Positions 1 through 7,832 of a stretch of 64,000 bases of DNA are shown one piece after another. The notes under the pieces are model-generated. The model made no database searches. It worked only from the letters and a program-made list of their open reading frames with translations, and was not told the DNA's origin. Position numbers and translations under genes: made by a program. Every line of letters begins with the position of its first letter. Positions within the stretch are counted from its first letter, which is position 1. Source of the stretch: Paenibacillus spongiae (GTDB taxonomy: Bacteria > Bacillota > Bacilli > Paenibacillales > Paenibacillaceae); contig NZ_CP091430.1 of the NCBI RefSeq assembly GCF_024734895.1, positions 3,738,501 to 3,802,500 on the forward strand. The letters are read 5' to 3'.

Positions 1-654
1 ATGATAGCATACAGCTTCGGAATGATCTTGTGGCTGATTGGCAAACAGGCCATCCATGAGAGAAGATGGAACGTCAGATTACAGATGATTCGCCATAACC
101 GATTGTCCAAACAATTCAATCATAAGTTTAAAAAGTGGGGGCATGAAATTATTGTAATCCGCCACGATTCAATAATTGCCTTGGCATTTGGTTCCCTTCG
201 GCCGAGAATCGTGATTTCGACTGCTCTTCTCAACGAATTTACGGAACGGGAAATTGATGCTATACTGCTGCACGAGAGCGGTCATTGTCAAAATTACGAT
301 CCTCTTCGAATGCTAATGGTTAGGATCATGAAAGATAGCTTGCCCTTCATTCCCATCCTAAAACGATTGTCTCATTATATTGATGTTTGGGTTGAGCTGG
401 AAGCTGACCATTATGCGGTTATGCATATGAAATCTCCGATTGATCTTGCAAGCGTACTATTAAAGTGCTCCCGATTAAGCCAGAGAACCGCGATCGGTAT
501 CGGATTCGCCGATAAGGCGATCAACTATCGCTTGCAGAGGCTAATTGAACCAAAGAAGAAAATCCGTGTACCCTTGCTCGATTTTATTCCGGTAACGATA
601 TCTTCGTTTATGATAGTAATTCTTAGCAGTATTGTAATTAGCGGCTGCACGTAA
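1..654 (+). CDS. M56-family (BlaR1-like) membrane metalloprotease, possibly 5'-truncated
   Basis: This is a zinc metalloprotease of the BlaR1/MecR1 type. The gluzincin motif HESGH lies at residues 91-95 and the third zinc ligand is probably Glu134 in ELEAD. Hydrophobic segments occupy both ends. In this family the protease senses an envelope signal and destroys a BlaI/MecI/CopY-type repressor. The C-terminus ends right after the last membrane segment, so there is no penicillin-binding sensor domain: this is the short form. The ATG falls exactly on base 1, so the true start may lie upstream, and a blaI-like gene is expected there (inference). A GC-rich hairpin overlaps the stop codon, followed by a BlaI-type palindrome. 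Confident of the family, not of the start. Confidence 0.85.
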   Translation: MIAYSFGMILWLIGKQAIHERRWNVRLQMIRHNRLSKQFNHKFKKWGHEIIVIRHDSIIALAFGSLRPRIVISTALLNEFTEREIDAILLHESGHCQNYDPLRMLMVRIMKDSLPFIPILKRLSHYIDVWVELEADHYAVMHMKSPIDLASVLLKCSRLSQRTAIGIGFADKAINYRLQRLIEPKKKIRVPLLDFIPVTISSFMIVILSSIVISGCT

Positions 655-660
655 GCCGCT
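640..660 (+). terminator. Hairpin overlapping the stop codon of the M56 gene
   Basis: AGCGGCT and AGCCGCT form a 7-bp stem with a 7-nt loop that contains the TAA stop. The following ATCTTCTT is only partly T-rich, so this is at best a weak terminator separating the protease gene from the next unit. Confidence 0.4.
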
Positions 661-678
661 ATCTTCTTGGATATTAGT

Positions 679-693
679 ACTACATGGTGTAGT
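679..693. promoter_or_regulatory. BlaI/MecI/CopY-type operator (site 1)
   Basis: This is a perfect 6+3+6 inverted repeat, ACTACA-TGG-TGTAGT, and the outer bases at 674-676 and 696-698 also pair. The TACA...TGTA core is typical of BlaI/MecI/CopY operators. It lies between the protease gene and the tlpA-like gene. The same half-sites recur at 2063-2077. Binding by a BlaI-type repressor encoded left of the window is inferred. Confidence 0.7.
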
Positions 694-746
694 GTTAATA
701 TTGCAACGATAATTGTGGGTTGGATGAACAGAGAGGGGGATTTCGC

Positions 747-1277
747 TTGCGAAAACAACTGCTGTTATTGATTGTTGTTACGGTATTAGTTATTTTAGCT
801 ATATTTCAACCGGAAGGAGGCAACAAAGAACAGACAGCAAGAATTGGCTATCAAGCACCGGGGTTCGAGCTGAAAGGACTTGATGGTTCGTTATATTCGC
901 TTTCATCCCTCGGGGGCAAGCCCGTTCTCATCAACTTCTGGGCGTCCTGGTGCGGTCCATGTCGGGTTGAGGCGCCGGACTTAGTCCGTTTTTATAAGAA
1001 GTACAAAGATGAATTCGAAATCTACGCGGTTAATTTAACAGCTGATGATAGCCTTGAAGGAGCTATTTCATTTGCGGAAGAGTTTCAATTTAATTTTCCT
1101 GTGTTGTTGGACGAGAATGGGGCGGTTTCGAAGCTCTACAAGATCAAGTCTATTCCAACGTCTTATTTCGTTGATAGCAAAGGTGAAATTATTCATGTGA
1201 CTACCGGTGTCGTGTCTCCAAAGACGCTAGAAAATTTGATTCAGCGCATGATAGAAGCTTCGAAGGGAGAGGCCTGA
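747..1277 (+). CDS. TlpA/ResA-like membrane-anchored thiol-disulfide oxidoreductase
   Basis: This is an extracytoplasmic thioredoxin-fold protein with an N-terminal signal anchor (about residues 4-21) and the redox motif WCGPC at about residues 68-72. The order GYQAPGFEL, FWASWCGPC and the cis-Pro loop IKSIPTSYFVD is typical of TlpA/ResA proteins, which reduce disulfides outside the membrane. The chosen start is TTG 747, preceded by GAGGGG seven to ten bases upstream. A longer TTG start at 720 stays in frame but has no ribosome site. The stop overlaps the next ATG (TGATG), so it is translationally coupled to the Lgt-like protein. The substrate is unknown; an envelope protein is the likely target given the neighbours. 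Confidence 0.88.
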   Translation: MRKQLLLLIVVTVLVILAIFQPEGGNKEQTARIGYQAPGFELKGLDGSLYSLSSLGGKPVLINFWASWCGPCRVEAPDLVRFYKKYKDEFEIYAVNLTADDSLEGAISFAEEFQFNFPVLLDENGAVSKLYKIKSIPTSYFVDSKGEIIHVTTGVVSPKTLENLIQRMIEASKGEA

Positions 1278-2020
1278 TGGTAGATGTTTTGGAGTTAGGG
1301 CCGCTGATGATCCGTTGGACTTGGCTATACCTTATCACATCTGCTGTGATTGGCTTTTGGGTTATGAAGGTCGTACTTAAGCGCAAATCACCTGACAATT
1401 TGCCGATCATCGATGCTTTGTCATCAGGATTGATATTGGCTATCATTATTTGGAAAATTAGCCCTGCTTTTACGGAGCTGTCTTTACTAAATCAGCCTCT
1501 TTCTTTGATCATGTATCCAGGGACTCCTCTAGGCATCCAAATAGCGATCGCTGCGTTACTGTTGTACACGGCATATGCAATTTGGAGAAGTAAATTGGAC
1601 TGGCAGGTAGCTATGGATACGTTGGCTGTAGGATGGTTAGCGGCTTCATTTGTATACCTGCTCTCGCATTGGCAATATGGCTCGCTGACAACCGTACCTT
1701 GGGGTATTACCCTTCCGGATCCTTCGCTGCGTTATCATCCGATCAATGTTTACATTCTTTTGTTGATGATTCCTCTTGTCTGGGTATTGCGCAGACTGGT
1801 TTTCGGGCAGGGGAGGGTGGCCTATTACGGCTTCATTGGATATGGGGTCATCGTTCTTCTGATATCATGGTTTGAATCAAAAATGATCGTTTCGATGGGA
1901 TTATCGAAAGAGCAGATCATTGCAGTTTCATGCATTGCAATAGGTTTCATGACGAGGGCCGTTAATTACTTCATTCGGCGCAATTACTATAGCGAAAAAG
2001 ATTCTTCAGCTTCATCTTGA
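1277..2020 (+). CDS. Divergent Lgt-like polytopic membrane protein
   Basis: This 247-residue protein has about seven membrane segments. The pieces VPWGITLPDP and YHPINVYIL resemble the PWGV...HPT.LYE stretch of prolipoprotein diacylglyceryl transferase. The arginine-rich signature GR..N..NGE of true Lgt is missing, as is the C-terminal FLRGD-like element, so it is probably not an active Lgt. A real Lgt is encoded at 5867-6631. It overlaps the TlpA-like gene by one base, which suggests the two work as a redox pair in the membrane, comparable to other TlpA-membrane protein pairs (inference). Other possibilities are a lipoprotein-binding pseudoenzyme or an electron-transfer partner. Confidence 0.6.
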   Translation: MVDVLELGPLMIRWTWLYLITSAVIGFWVMKVVLKRKSPDNLPIIDALSSGLILAIIIWKISPAFTELSLLNQPLSLIMYPGTPLGIQIAIAALLLYTAYAIWRSKLDWQVAMDTLAVGWLAASFVYLLSHWQYGSLTTVPWGITLPDPSLRYHPINVYILLLMIPLVWVLRRLVFGQGRVAYYGFIGYGVIVLLISWFESKMIVSMGLSKEQIIAVSCIAIGFMTRAVNYFIRRNYYSEKDSSASS

Positions 2021-2061
2021 ACAGTCAGTCAGTTTCATTTTGCAATTTAATATGAAAAATA

Positions 2062-2078
2062 AACTACAATGTGTAGTT
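2062..2078. promoter_or_regulatory. BlaI/MecI/CopY-type operator (site 2) before asnB
   Basis: AACTACA-ATG-TGTAGTT is a perfect 7+3+7 inverted repeat. Its inner half-sites ACTACA/TGTAGT and its 3-nt spacer length match site 1 at 679-693. A TACAAT element that could serve as -10 (2065-2070) lies inside it, with TTGCAA at 2040-2045 as a possible -35 at a long spacing. Repression of asnB and the genes behind it by the same regulator is inferred. Confidence 0.7.
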
Positions 2079-2097
2079 ACGAGAGGGAATGCCTACT

Positions 2098-3987
2098 ATG
2101 TGTGGAATCGCTGGTATTTTATTATTTGATGAGGGAACAGAGCCTCAATCCTCGACTGTGCAAAGAATGACCGCTGCCATGACTCATCGAGGACCGAACC
2201 AAAATGGAATTCAAGTTGTCGATCGGATTGGATTGGGGTTTAATCGATTGTCCATCCTTGATCTAGAGGATGGAAGTCAACCGATGACAAATGAAGATAA
2301 TCGTCTATGGCTTATTTTTAACGGTGAGATTTACAACTATAAACCTCTAAGGCAGCTGCTAGAAAATAAAGGCCATAGGTTTAAAACCAATACCGATTCT
2401 GAAGTTTTATTGCACCTCTACGAAGAATATGAAGAAAACTGTGTAGACTATCTGAGAGGAATGTTCAGCTTTGCCATATGGGATCGGAATGAGCAAATCT
2501 TATTCGCCGCACGCGATCATTTTGGCATTAAACCTTTTTATTTCTATCAGGATCATAAGCAGTTCTTATTCGCCTCCGAAATAAAGAGCATTCTTGCCGC
2601 TGACGGAGTCGTGCCGACAGTCAATCCGAATAGTTTGCTGCATTATCTGACCTTCCAGTACGTTCCTCAACCGGAAACGATGTTTCAAGGAATCAAAAAG
2701 CTCGAACCCGGTTACTGCTTACGGATTGATTCACAAGGAAATAAATCGATTAAGCGTTATTGGCAGGCAAAGTTCGAGCCGGAAAATCGTCCGATCGAAA
2801 CGTTTGTCGAAGAAATTCGGTTCGTATTACAAGAGTCTGTCCACTTGCATAGACAAAGCGATGTGCCCAGAGGAAGTTTTTTATCCGGCGGCATTGATTC
2901 CTCGGCTATTGCAACCTATATGTCCAGATCCGAATCAACCAAGACCTTCTCGGTTGGGTTTAGCGGAGAAAACAATGAAACGGTCTTTGCCAAACAAACA
3001 GCCGCAAGTCTAGGTACGGAGCATTTTGACGAAATTATTTCACCCCATGATTTTTTTATGGATACGATGAAGGCAGTATGGCATATGGATGAGCCTATCG
3101 CCGATCCTTCGGCAATCGCCATATACCGTCTATCGAAACTGGCAAGGGAACATGTAACGGTAGTCTTATCGGGAGAAGGAGCCGACGAATTATTCGGAGG
3201 TTACCGGATATACCGGGAGCCTTCGTCCTTAAAAGCTGTAACCTGGCTGCCAGATAGGATACGATCATTTTTGGAAAAGATGATTCGAAGAATGCCTTTC
3301 TCGTTTTACGGTAAAAATTATCTGTTACGTGGACTTACTCATTTGGAAGATAGGTACTTTGGAAATGCACGAATATTTAACGAGGACGAAAAACGCACTA
3401 TACTTGCTAGTCATCCCGATCTGAATTTCCCATGGGTTCCTTCAAAGGAGATTACCCGACTGGTTTACGATCATTGCCGCAGCTCGGATGATGTGACTCG
3501 CATGCAAACCATTGATATGAATCTATGGTTGCCTGGCGATATTCTGATGAAAGCAGATAAAATGAGCATGGCTCATTCGCTCGAACTGCGAGTACCATTC
3601 CTCGATAAAGAAGTCTTCAATATTGCCCGAAAGATCCCGGCTTCTTATCGCATCGCCAATGGGACCACGAAGTACGTGCTTCGCAAAGCCATGGAAGGCA
3701 TTGTGCCTGCGCATGTCCTGGACCGTCCTAAGCTGGGTTTCCCAGTACCTCTTCGCAAATGGCTGCATACCGATATTGGCGATACGATCGTTGAGCAAAT
3801 CGCAGGAAGCAACGCACGCCAATGGTTTCATATGGATCATATAAAAGACATGCTAAAGAAGCATCGGTCCGGGGCGGGGGACTATTCCCGCAAGATATGG
3901 ACGATCTACATTTTTTCTTTATGGCATTCCTTATATATCAATAACAATTCGGTAAACTATTATCCCGAATTAATAGTGGTCGATTGA
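2098..3987 (+). CDS. asnB: Glutamine-hydrolysing asparagine synthetase-type amidotransferase
   Basis: The N-terminal class II glutaminase domain begins MCGIAGIL, and Cys2 must be the exposed nucleophile, so the start is ATG 2098 rather than the in-frame ATG at 2089. A GAGAGGG ribosome site sits ten bases upstream. The synthetase half carries the PP-loop SGGIDSS near residue 265 and the downstream SGEGADELFGGY. AsnB makes asparagine from aspartate and glutamine, but B. subtilis AsnB and lactobacillar AsnB1 instead amidate meso-diaminopimelate in peptidoglycan. The neighbours here (peptidoglycan-binding protein, M15 carboxypeptidase, Lgt, BlaI-type operator) make cell-wall amidation the more attractive role, but that is inference. 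Confidence 0.92.
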   Translation: MCGIAGILLFDEGTEPQSSTVQRMTAAMTHRGPNQNGIQVVDRIGLGFNRLSILDLEDGSQPMTNEDNRLWLIFNGEIYNYKPLRQLLENKGHRFKTNTDSEVLLHLYEEYEENCVDYLRGMFSFAIWDRNEQILFAARDHFGIKPFYFYQDHKQFLFASEIKSILAADGVVPTVNPNSLLHYLTFQYVPQPETMFQGIKKLEPGYCLRIDSQGNKSIKRYWQAKFEPENRPIETFVEEIRFVLQESVHLHRQSDVPRGSFLSGGIDSSAIATYMSRSESTKTFSVGFSGENNETVFAKQTAASLGTEHFDEIISPHDFFMDTMKAVWHMDEPIADPSAIAIYRLSKLAREHVTVVLSGEGADELFGGYRIYREPSSLKAVTWLPDRIRSFLEKMIRRMPFSFYGKNYLLRGLTHLEDRYFGNARIFNEDEKRTILASHPDLNFPWVPSKEITRLVYDHCRSSDDVTRMQTIDMNLWLPGDILMKADKMSMAHSLELRVPFLDKEVFNIARKIPASYRIANGTTKYVLRKAMEGIVPAHVLDRPKLGFPVPLRKWLHTDIGDTIVEQIAGSNARQWFHMDHIKDMLKKHRSGAGDYSRKIWTIYIFSLWHSLYINNNSVNYYPELIVVD

Positions 3988-4018
3988 TTTCAATACAGGG
4001 ATACTGGGGGCTTAGGGG

Positions 4019-4822
4019 TTGTATAAGAAGCATAAGCACAAAAACCTTGAAGAACATATCGATGAAAGTTGGCTGATCCCATATGCCGATTTGTTAACGT
4101 TACTGCTCGCCCTGTTTATCGTCTTATTCGCGATGAGCTCATTAGACGCCAAGAAGTTTGAAGAAATGAGTAAAGCGTTTGGCTCCGCGCTCAGTTCCGG
4201 GAAAGGCATTCCCGATAAGAGCAATGCCATTATTGTTTCCGATGATTGGATTGGCAGTAAAAGCAGGGTTTCTAGGGAATCTAGCGGCAACCAACAACAG
4301 GAAGAAAACGACAGGCAGATTGAAAAACTGATGAATGAAGAGCAAGCAAAGCTGGGAAAGATCCGGAACCAAATCGATCAGTATATCCAAAGCAAAGGTC
4401 TGACTACTCAGCTTGACACGATACTGGATGAATCCCAACTTACGATTACGATCCGAGATAACGCATTGTTCCAATCCGGACAAGCTATCGTGAAACCCGA
4501 ATCCCGCAAGCTTGCTATCGCCATCTCCAAAATACTTGAGCAGTATCCTGAGTACGAAATCATTGTGGCTGGACACACCGATAACTTGCCGATATCTACC
4601 AAGCAATTCAAGTCTAACTGGGATCTAAGCGCTAAACGCGCGCTTCGGTTTATGGACATCATGTTAATGAATAAAAACTTGGATCCTGAACGTTTCAGCG
4701 CAATCGGCTACAGTGAATTTCGACCAATAGCCTCAAACGCTACTGATGCCGGAAGAGCCAAAAACAGACGAGTTGAAGTTACGATTGTCAGAAAAATTGT
4801 GGTGGATCAAAATCGCAATTAA
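4019..4822 (+). CDS. MotB/OmpA-family peptidoglycan-binding membrane protein
   Basis: The TTG-initiated protein has one N-terminal membrane helix with the MotB signature WLIPYADLLTLLLAL, including the proton-pathway aspartate at residue 24, then a charged linker, and a C-terminal OmpA-like peptidoglycan-binding domain (about residues 140-255; AGHTDNLP and NRRVEV elements). Length (267 residues) fits MotB. There is no motA next to it, unlike normal stator operons, and it lies 31 bases after asnB and before an M15 peptidase. It may still be a stator subunit whose partner is elsewhere, or an envelope tether recruited to this module. A G-rich stretch at 4006-4018 serves as ribosome site. Confidence 0.8.
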   Translation: MYKKHKHKNLEEHIDESWLIPYADLLTLLLALFIVLFAMSSLDAKKFEEMSKAFGSALSSGKGIPDKSNAIIVSDDWIGSKSRVSRESSGNQQQEENDRQIEKLMNEEQAKLGKIRNQIDQYIQSKGLTTQLDTILDESQLTITIRDNALFQSGQAIVKPESRKLAIAISKILEQYPEYEIIVAGHTDNLPISTKQFKSNWDLSAKRALRFMDIMLMNKNLDPERFSAIGYSEFRPIASNATDAGRAKNRRVEVTIVRKIVVDQNRN

Positions 4823-4877
4823 TTAGTCTATTACGAGTATAGATAGCAGCAGAAGTGTTGTATGGAGGCCGAGCTGT

Positions 4878-5798
4878 ATGAAGATGACAAAAGCTATCCT
4901 TGCCGCTACTATTGCAGGGATAGGCATATTCTGGACAGTCGATTCTTTTAAAAACTCACAATATCTTTCCCAAGTATTCCATATGATGAACAAAGTCAAG
5001 AAGGAAGCTGAACCAGATCAGGATCTGTCACCAACACTTGATCACATGTCAGTAGAGCAGATATCTATTGAACAGACACAAAATGAAGATTCCCTATTAA
5101 AGGATAGAACAATCGAGAAGAAGTCGGTATTGGATCTATCTGATTCACTTCTGGCAGTGGTACAAGCGAATGCACCGGAATTGAACGTAAAGGAAAACAC
5201 AGATGGTCAAGCAATGATAACGAATCCTTCCAGTCCGTTGGTTCTCGTGAATAAACAACGAAATCTTCCACCTACCTATGAGCCGGAGGATTTGATAATA
5301 CCAGAAGTGGATTTCTCATTTACGGGTTACCATCCCAAGAAACAATTGCGCAAACCGGCAGCCGAGGCGCTAGAGAAATTGTTTCATAAAGCAAAAGAGA
5401 ATGAAATTGATTTAAAGGCTGTTTCAGGCTATCGATCTTATGAAACCCAATATGCAATTTTTAATCATTATTCTGAAGAAGTAGGAGAGGATGCAGCGAA
5501 TAAATGGAGTGCTCTTCCGGGGCAAAGTGAACATCAGACTGGGCTCGCAATCGATGTATCGAGTTCTAGCGTCGGATACGACCTTATACCATCATTTGGC
5601 GACTCTAAAGAAGGCAAGTGGCTATCTGAAAATGCTGCAGAATTTGGCTTCATTCTTCGATATCCGAAACAACAGGAAGAGATCACCGGTTATTCCTATG
5701 AGCCATGGCACCTTCGATTTATCGGAGTAGAGCTGGCTAAAATCATTACTGAGCAAAACCGAACTCTAGAGGACGTCTTCTCCAAAATCATTCGTTGA
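4878..5798 (+). CDS. M15-family D-Ala-D-Ala carboxypeptidase (VanY/LdcB type)
   Basis: This is a secreted or membrane-anchored zinc peptidase that trims peptidoglycan stem peptides. An N-terminal hydrophobic segment (residues 5-20) is followed by a long polar linker and a C-terminal catalytic domain: SGYRSYETQ, the zinc motif SEHQTGLAID, and EPWHLRF supplying the last histidine. These His, Asp and His ligands and the order are standard for VanY-like enzymes. The start ATG 4878 follows a TGGAGG site. It belongs to the run asnB, motB-like, M15, lgt read in one direction with short gaps. D,D- versus L,D-specificity cannot be told from the sequence. Confidence 0.88.
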   Translation: MKMTKAILAATIAGIGIFWTVDSFKNSQYLSQVFHMMNKVKKEAEPDQDLSPTLDHMSVEQISIEQTQNEDSLLKDRTIEKKSVLDLSDSLLAVVQANAPELNVKENTDGQAMITNPSSPLVLVNKQRNLPPTYEPEDLIIPEVDFSFTGYHPKKQLRKPAAEALEKLFHKAKENEIDLKAVSGYRSYETQYAIFNHYSEEVGEDAANKWSALPGQSEHQTGLAIDVSSSSVGYDLIPSFGDSKEGKWLSENAAEFGFILRYPKQQEEITGYSYEPWHLRFIGVELAKIITEQNRTLEDVFSKIIR

Positions 5799-5866
5799 AA
5801 ATGGATCTTTTAATCATTTTAGAATATGACTATATCTATGCATAACGAACAATGGAGGGACCTAGA

Positions 5867-6631
5867 ATGAGAGTCATCCTTTTTACGATCGGTGATTTTT
5901 CGATCCGTTCCTATGGACTAATTGTGGCCCTGGCAGTATTGCTTGCTATAGGTGCAGCTCTTTTTTTGGCAAGAGGGACTCCATATCAGAAACACATCCC
6001 TAATATCATCCCATATGCTTTGTTTGGAGCTATTATTGGTGCGAGATTTTGGCATGTATTTTTCTTTCAGTGGAGCTATTATTCCAAGAACTTGTCCGAA
6101 ATTTTCGCGTTTTGGAATGGTGGAATAGCTATTCAAGGAGCACTGGTGGGAGGGTTTATTACTGCGGCTATTTACTTACGCATTCATCGGATTTCTTTTT
6201 GGGAATTTGCCGATACTGTTGCTCCTGCCATTATATTAGGGCAAGCGGTGGGACGAATTGCGTGTTTTCTTAATGGAGATGCCTTCGGTTCTCCTACGGG
6301 TTCTAATTTTGGCATTGTCTATCCGGAAGGGACGATGGCTTATGATGAGTACGGATCGCAGCCGCTATGGCCCGCTGAAGTATGGGAAGGACAATGGGAT
6401 TTAATCGTATTCGCACTATTAATATCCTTGAAAAACAAACAACTGCCGAATGGACTCATGTTCCTTACGTACAACATTCTATATGCGCTCGGAAGATTTA
6501 TGCTCGAATTTCTAAGAGGCGATTCGTCGCGCTATATGTTAAATTGGACCGCTGGTCAGTGGACAAGCATAGCTGTTATTCTAATCAGTGCAGGTTTGAT
6601 GATGTTCTTCTTTATACGCAACAAACGTTAG
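5867..6631 (+). CDS. lgt: Prolipoprotein diacylglyceryl transferase
   Basis: Lgt moves the diacylglyceryl group of phosphatidylglycerol onto the lipobox cysteine of prolipoproteins in the cytoplasmic membrane. The 254-residue protein has about seven membrane helices and the key motifs GARFWHVFF, GRIACFLNGDAFG and the late FLRGDSS, covering the arginines and histidine needed for catalysis. The chosen start is ATG 5867, seven bases after GGAGGG; the longer ATG at 5852 overlaps that ribosome site. It closes the asnB run. It is probably a second, regulated copy, since every Gram-positive carries a housekeeping lgt usually beside hprK (inference). Confidence 0.92.
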   Translation: MRVILFTIGDFSIRSYGLIVALAVLLAIGAALFLARGTPYQKHIPNIIPYALFGAIIGARFWHVFFFQWSYYSKNLSEIFAFWNGGIAIQGALVGGFITAAIYLRIHRISFWEFADTVAPAIILGQAVGRIACFLNGDAFGSPTGSNFGIVYPEGTMAYDEYGSQPLWPAEVWEGQWDLIVFALLISLKNKQLPNGLMFLTYNILYALGRFMLEFLRGDSSRYMLNWTAGQWTSIAVILISAGLMMFFFIRNKR

Positions 6632-6674
6632 CCGGAGCATCCAGAGTCCTCAGCGACTGAGCATGTGATTTAAG

Positions 6675-7559
6675 CTATGAGGCTGCAACATGAATAGTTG
6701 CAGTCATTCCAGCTTCTTTATGACCAGGCAGGGTACATACGACTTGATAATATCCTGCCTTATCAAAGCTGACGATCATACTGTTCTTCTCACCGGGAGC
6801 GGAGTGTATATGTACGCTCGTCCCAACAATTTCGAAATCATGCACTTCTTTTCCTTGATTGGCTAACGAAATTTTAACTTTTTGACCTTCTACGACTCGG
6901 ATTGAAGTAGGGGAGAAGGAGAATTCCATCGCTTGCACAAGAAGCTCTTTGTCCACGGCCTCACTTGATGAACGGGTATTTGTGTGCTTGGAATGATCCG
7001 AAGCAGGAACCATCTTGTGTCCGGAATCTATCCGACCGTTTACCTGGCTAAACGATGTAAAGATCAATGTTATTGCAATAACTGCGAACATGGATACGGG
7101 CTTGGATAATAAAAAAGACTTTTGTCGTAAGCTGCTGGTTTTGATCTCCCCTTGAAGCATTAGGTATAGCAGAAATAGAATACCGCTACAAATTACAGAC
7201 ATGAATTTCACCGTGATTCCTGCATATGGCTGCGGCATCATGACCATGAGCATCGTCCCCATCATACCGCCCATGATTCCGGATAACAGTCCATCCATCA
7301 CAGCCATAAGGCTGATCGGTGCACCGGCTAATACTCCGATAGCTCCTCCGGCTATCATACTTATCACCGTGGAGTAAAAAAATTGGCCAGGAAGCCACAA
7401 TGTTAACAATGCACCCAGAGCTAATCCTACCGTCATTCCTAGTGCCATCGCAGCCATCATTCCAACCATACATGTTAACTGTTTACGAAATGTAATGATA
7501 AAGCCTGTAATCCAAACCGCAAGAACACCAAATAATCCACTTAATAATATTGCGCTCAT
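6675..7559 (-). CDS. Polytopic membrane protein with C-terminal cupredoxin domain
   Basis: The first 150 or so residues form about five methionine- and glycine-rich membrane helices, then a sixth helix (SMFAVIAITLIFTSF), a histidine-containing linker (GHKMVPASDHSKHTN) and a C-terminal cupredoxin fold. The type-1 copper ligands are visible as His in EVHDFEI and Cys, His and Met in VCTLPGHKEAGM. It should bind copper outside the membrane, either for electron transfer or for copper handling. It converges with lgt. The ribosome site AGGGGGG stands about ten bases before the ATG. Proximity to the TlpA-type redox protein suggests a shared envelope redox role, but the gene is on the opposite strand. 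Confidence 0.8.
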   Translation of the reverse strand: MSAILLSGLFGVLAVWITGFIITFRKQLTCMVGMMAAMALGMTVGLALGALLTLWLPGQFFYSTVISMIAGGAIGVLAGAPISLMAVMDGLLSGIMGGMMGTMLMVMMPQPYAGITVKFMSVICSGILFLLYLMLQGEIKTSSLRQKSFLLSKPVSMFAVIAITLIFTSFSQVNGRIDSGHKMVPASDHSKHTNTRSSSEAVDKELLVQAMEFSFSPTSIRVVEGQKVKISLANQGKEVHDFEIVGTSVHIHSAPGEKNSMIVSFDKAGYYQVVCTLPGHKEAGMTATIHVAAS

Positions 7560-7832
7560 AAACGATGCCCCCCTATTCTATATATAACAAACATATGGCT
7601 TGACCTGCAAATTCATGAATGATCTTAGTGAAAATATTCGTTCGTGGAGGATATAACGAGGTTCTATCACATGCGACTGGTGATTTGGAATCTTAAGGGT
7701 TGATTAATAATTCTCCATCGTATATGTTTTATCTACAATAGGATTGGCAAACTGATAGGGGCCACTTGGGACCCGTATAGGAGAGAAGTTCATGAGGATG
7801 AAAGATTACGAGGCATTGGATGGTGTTGAGAG

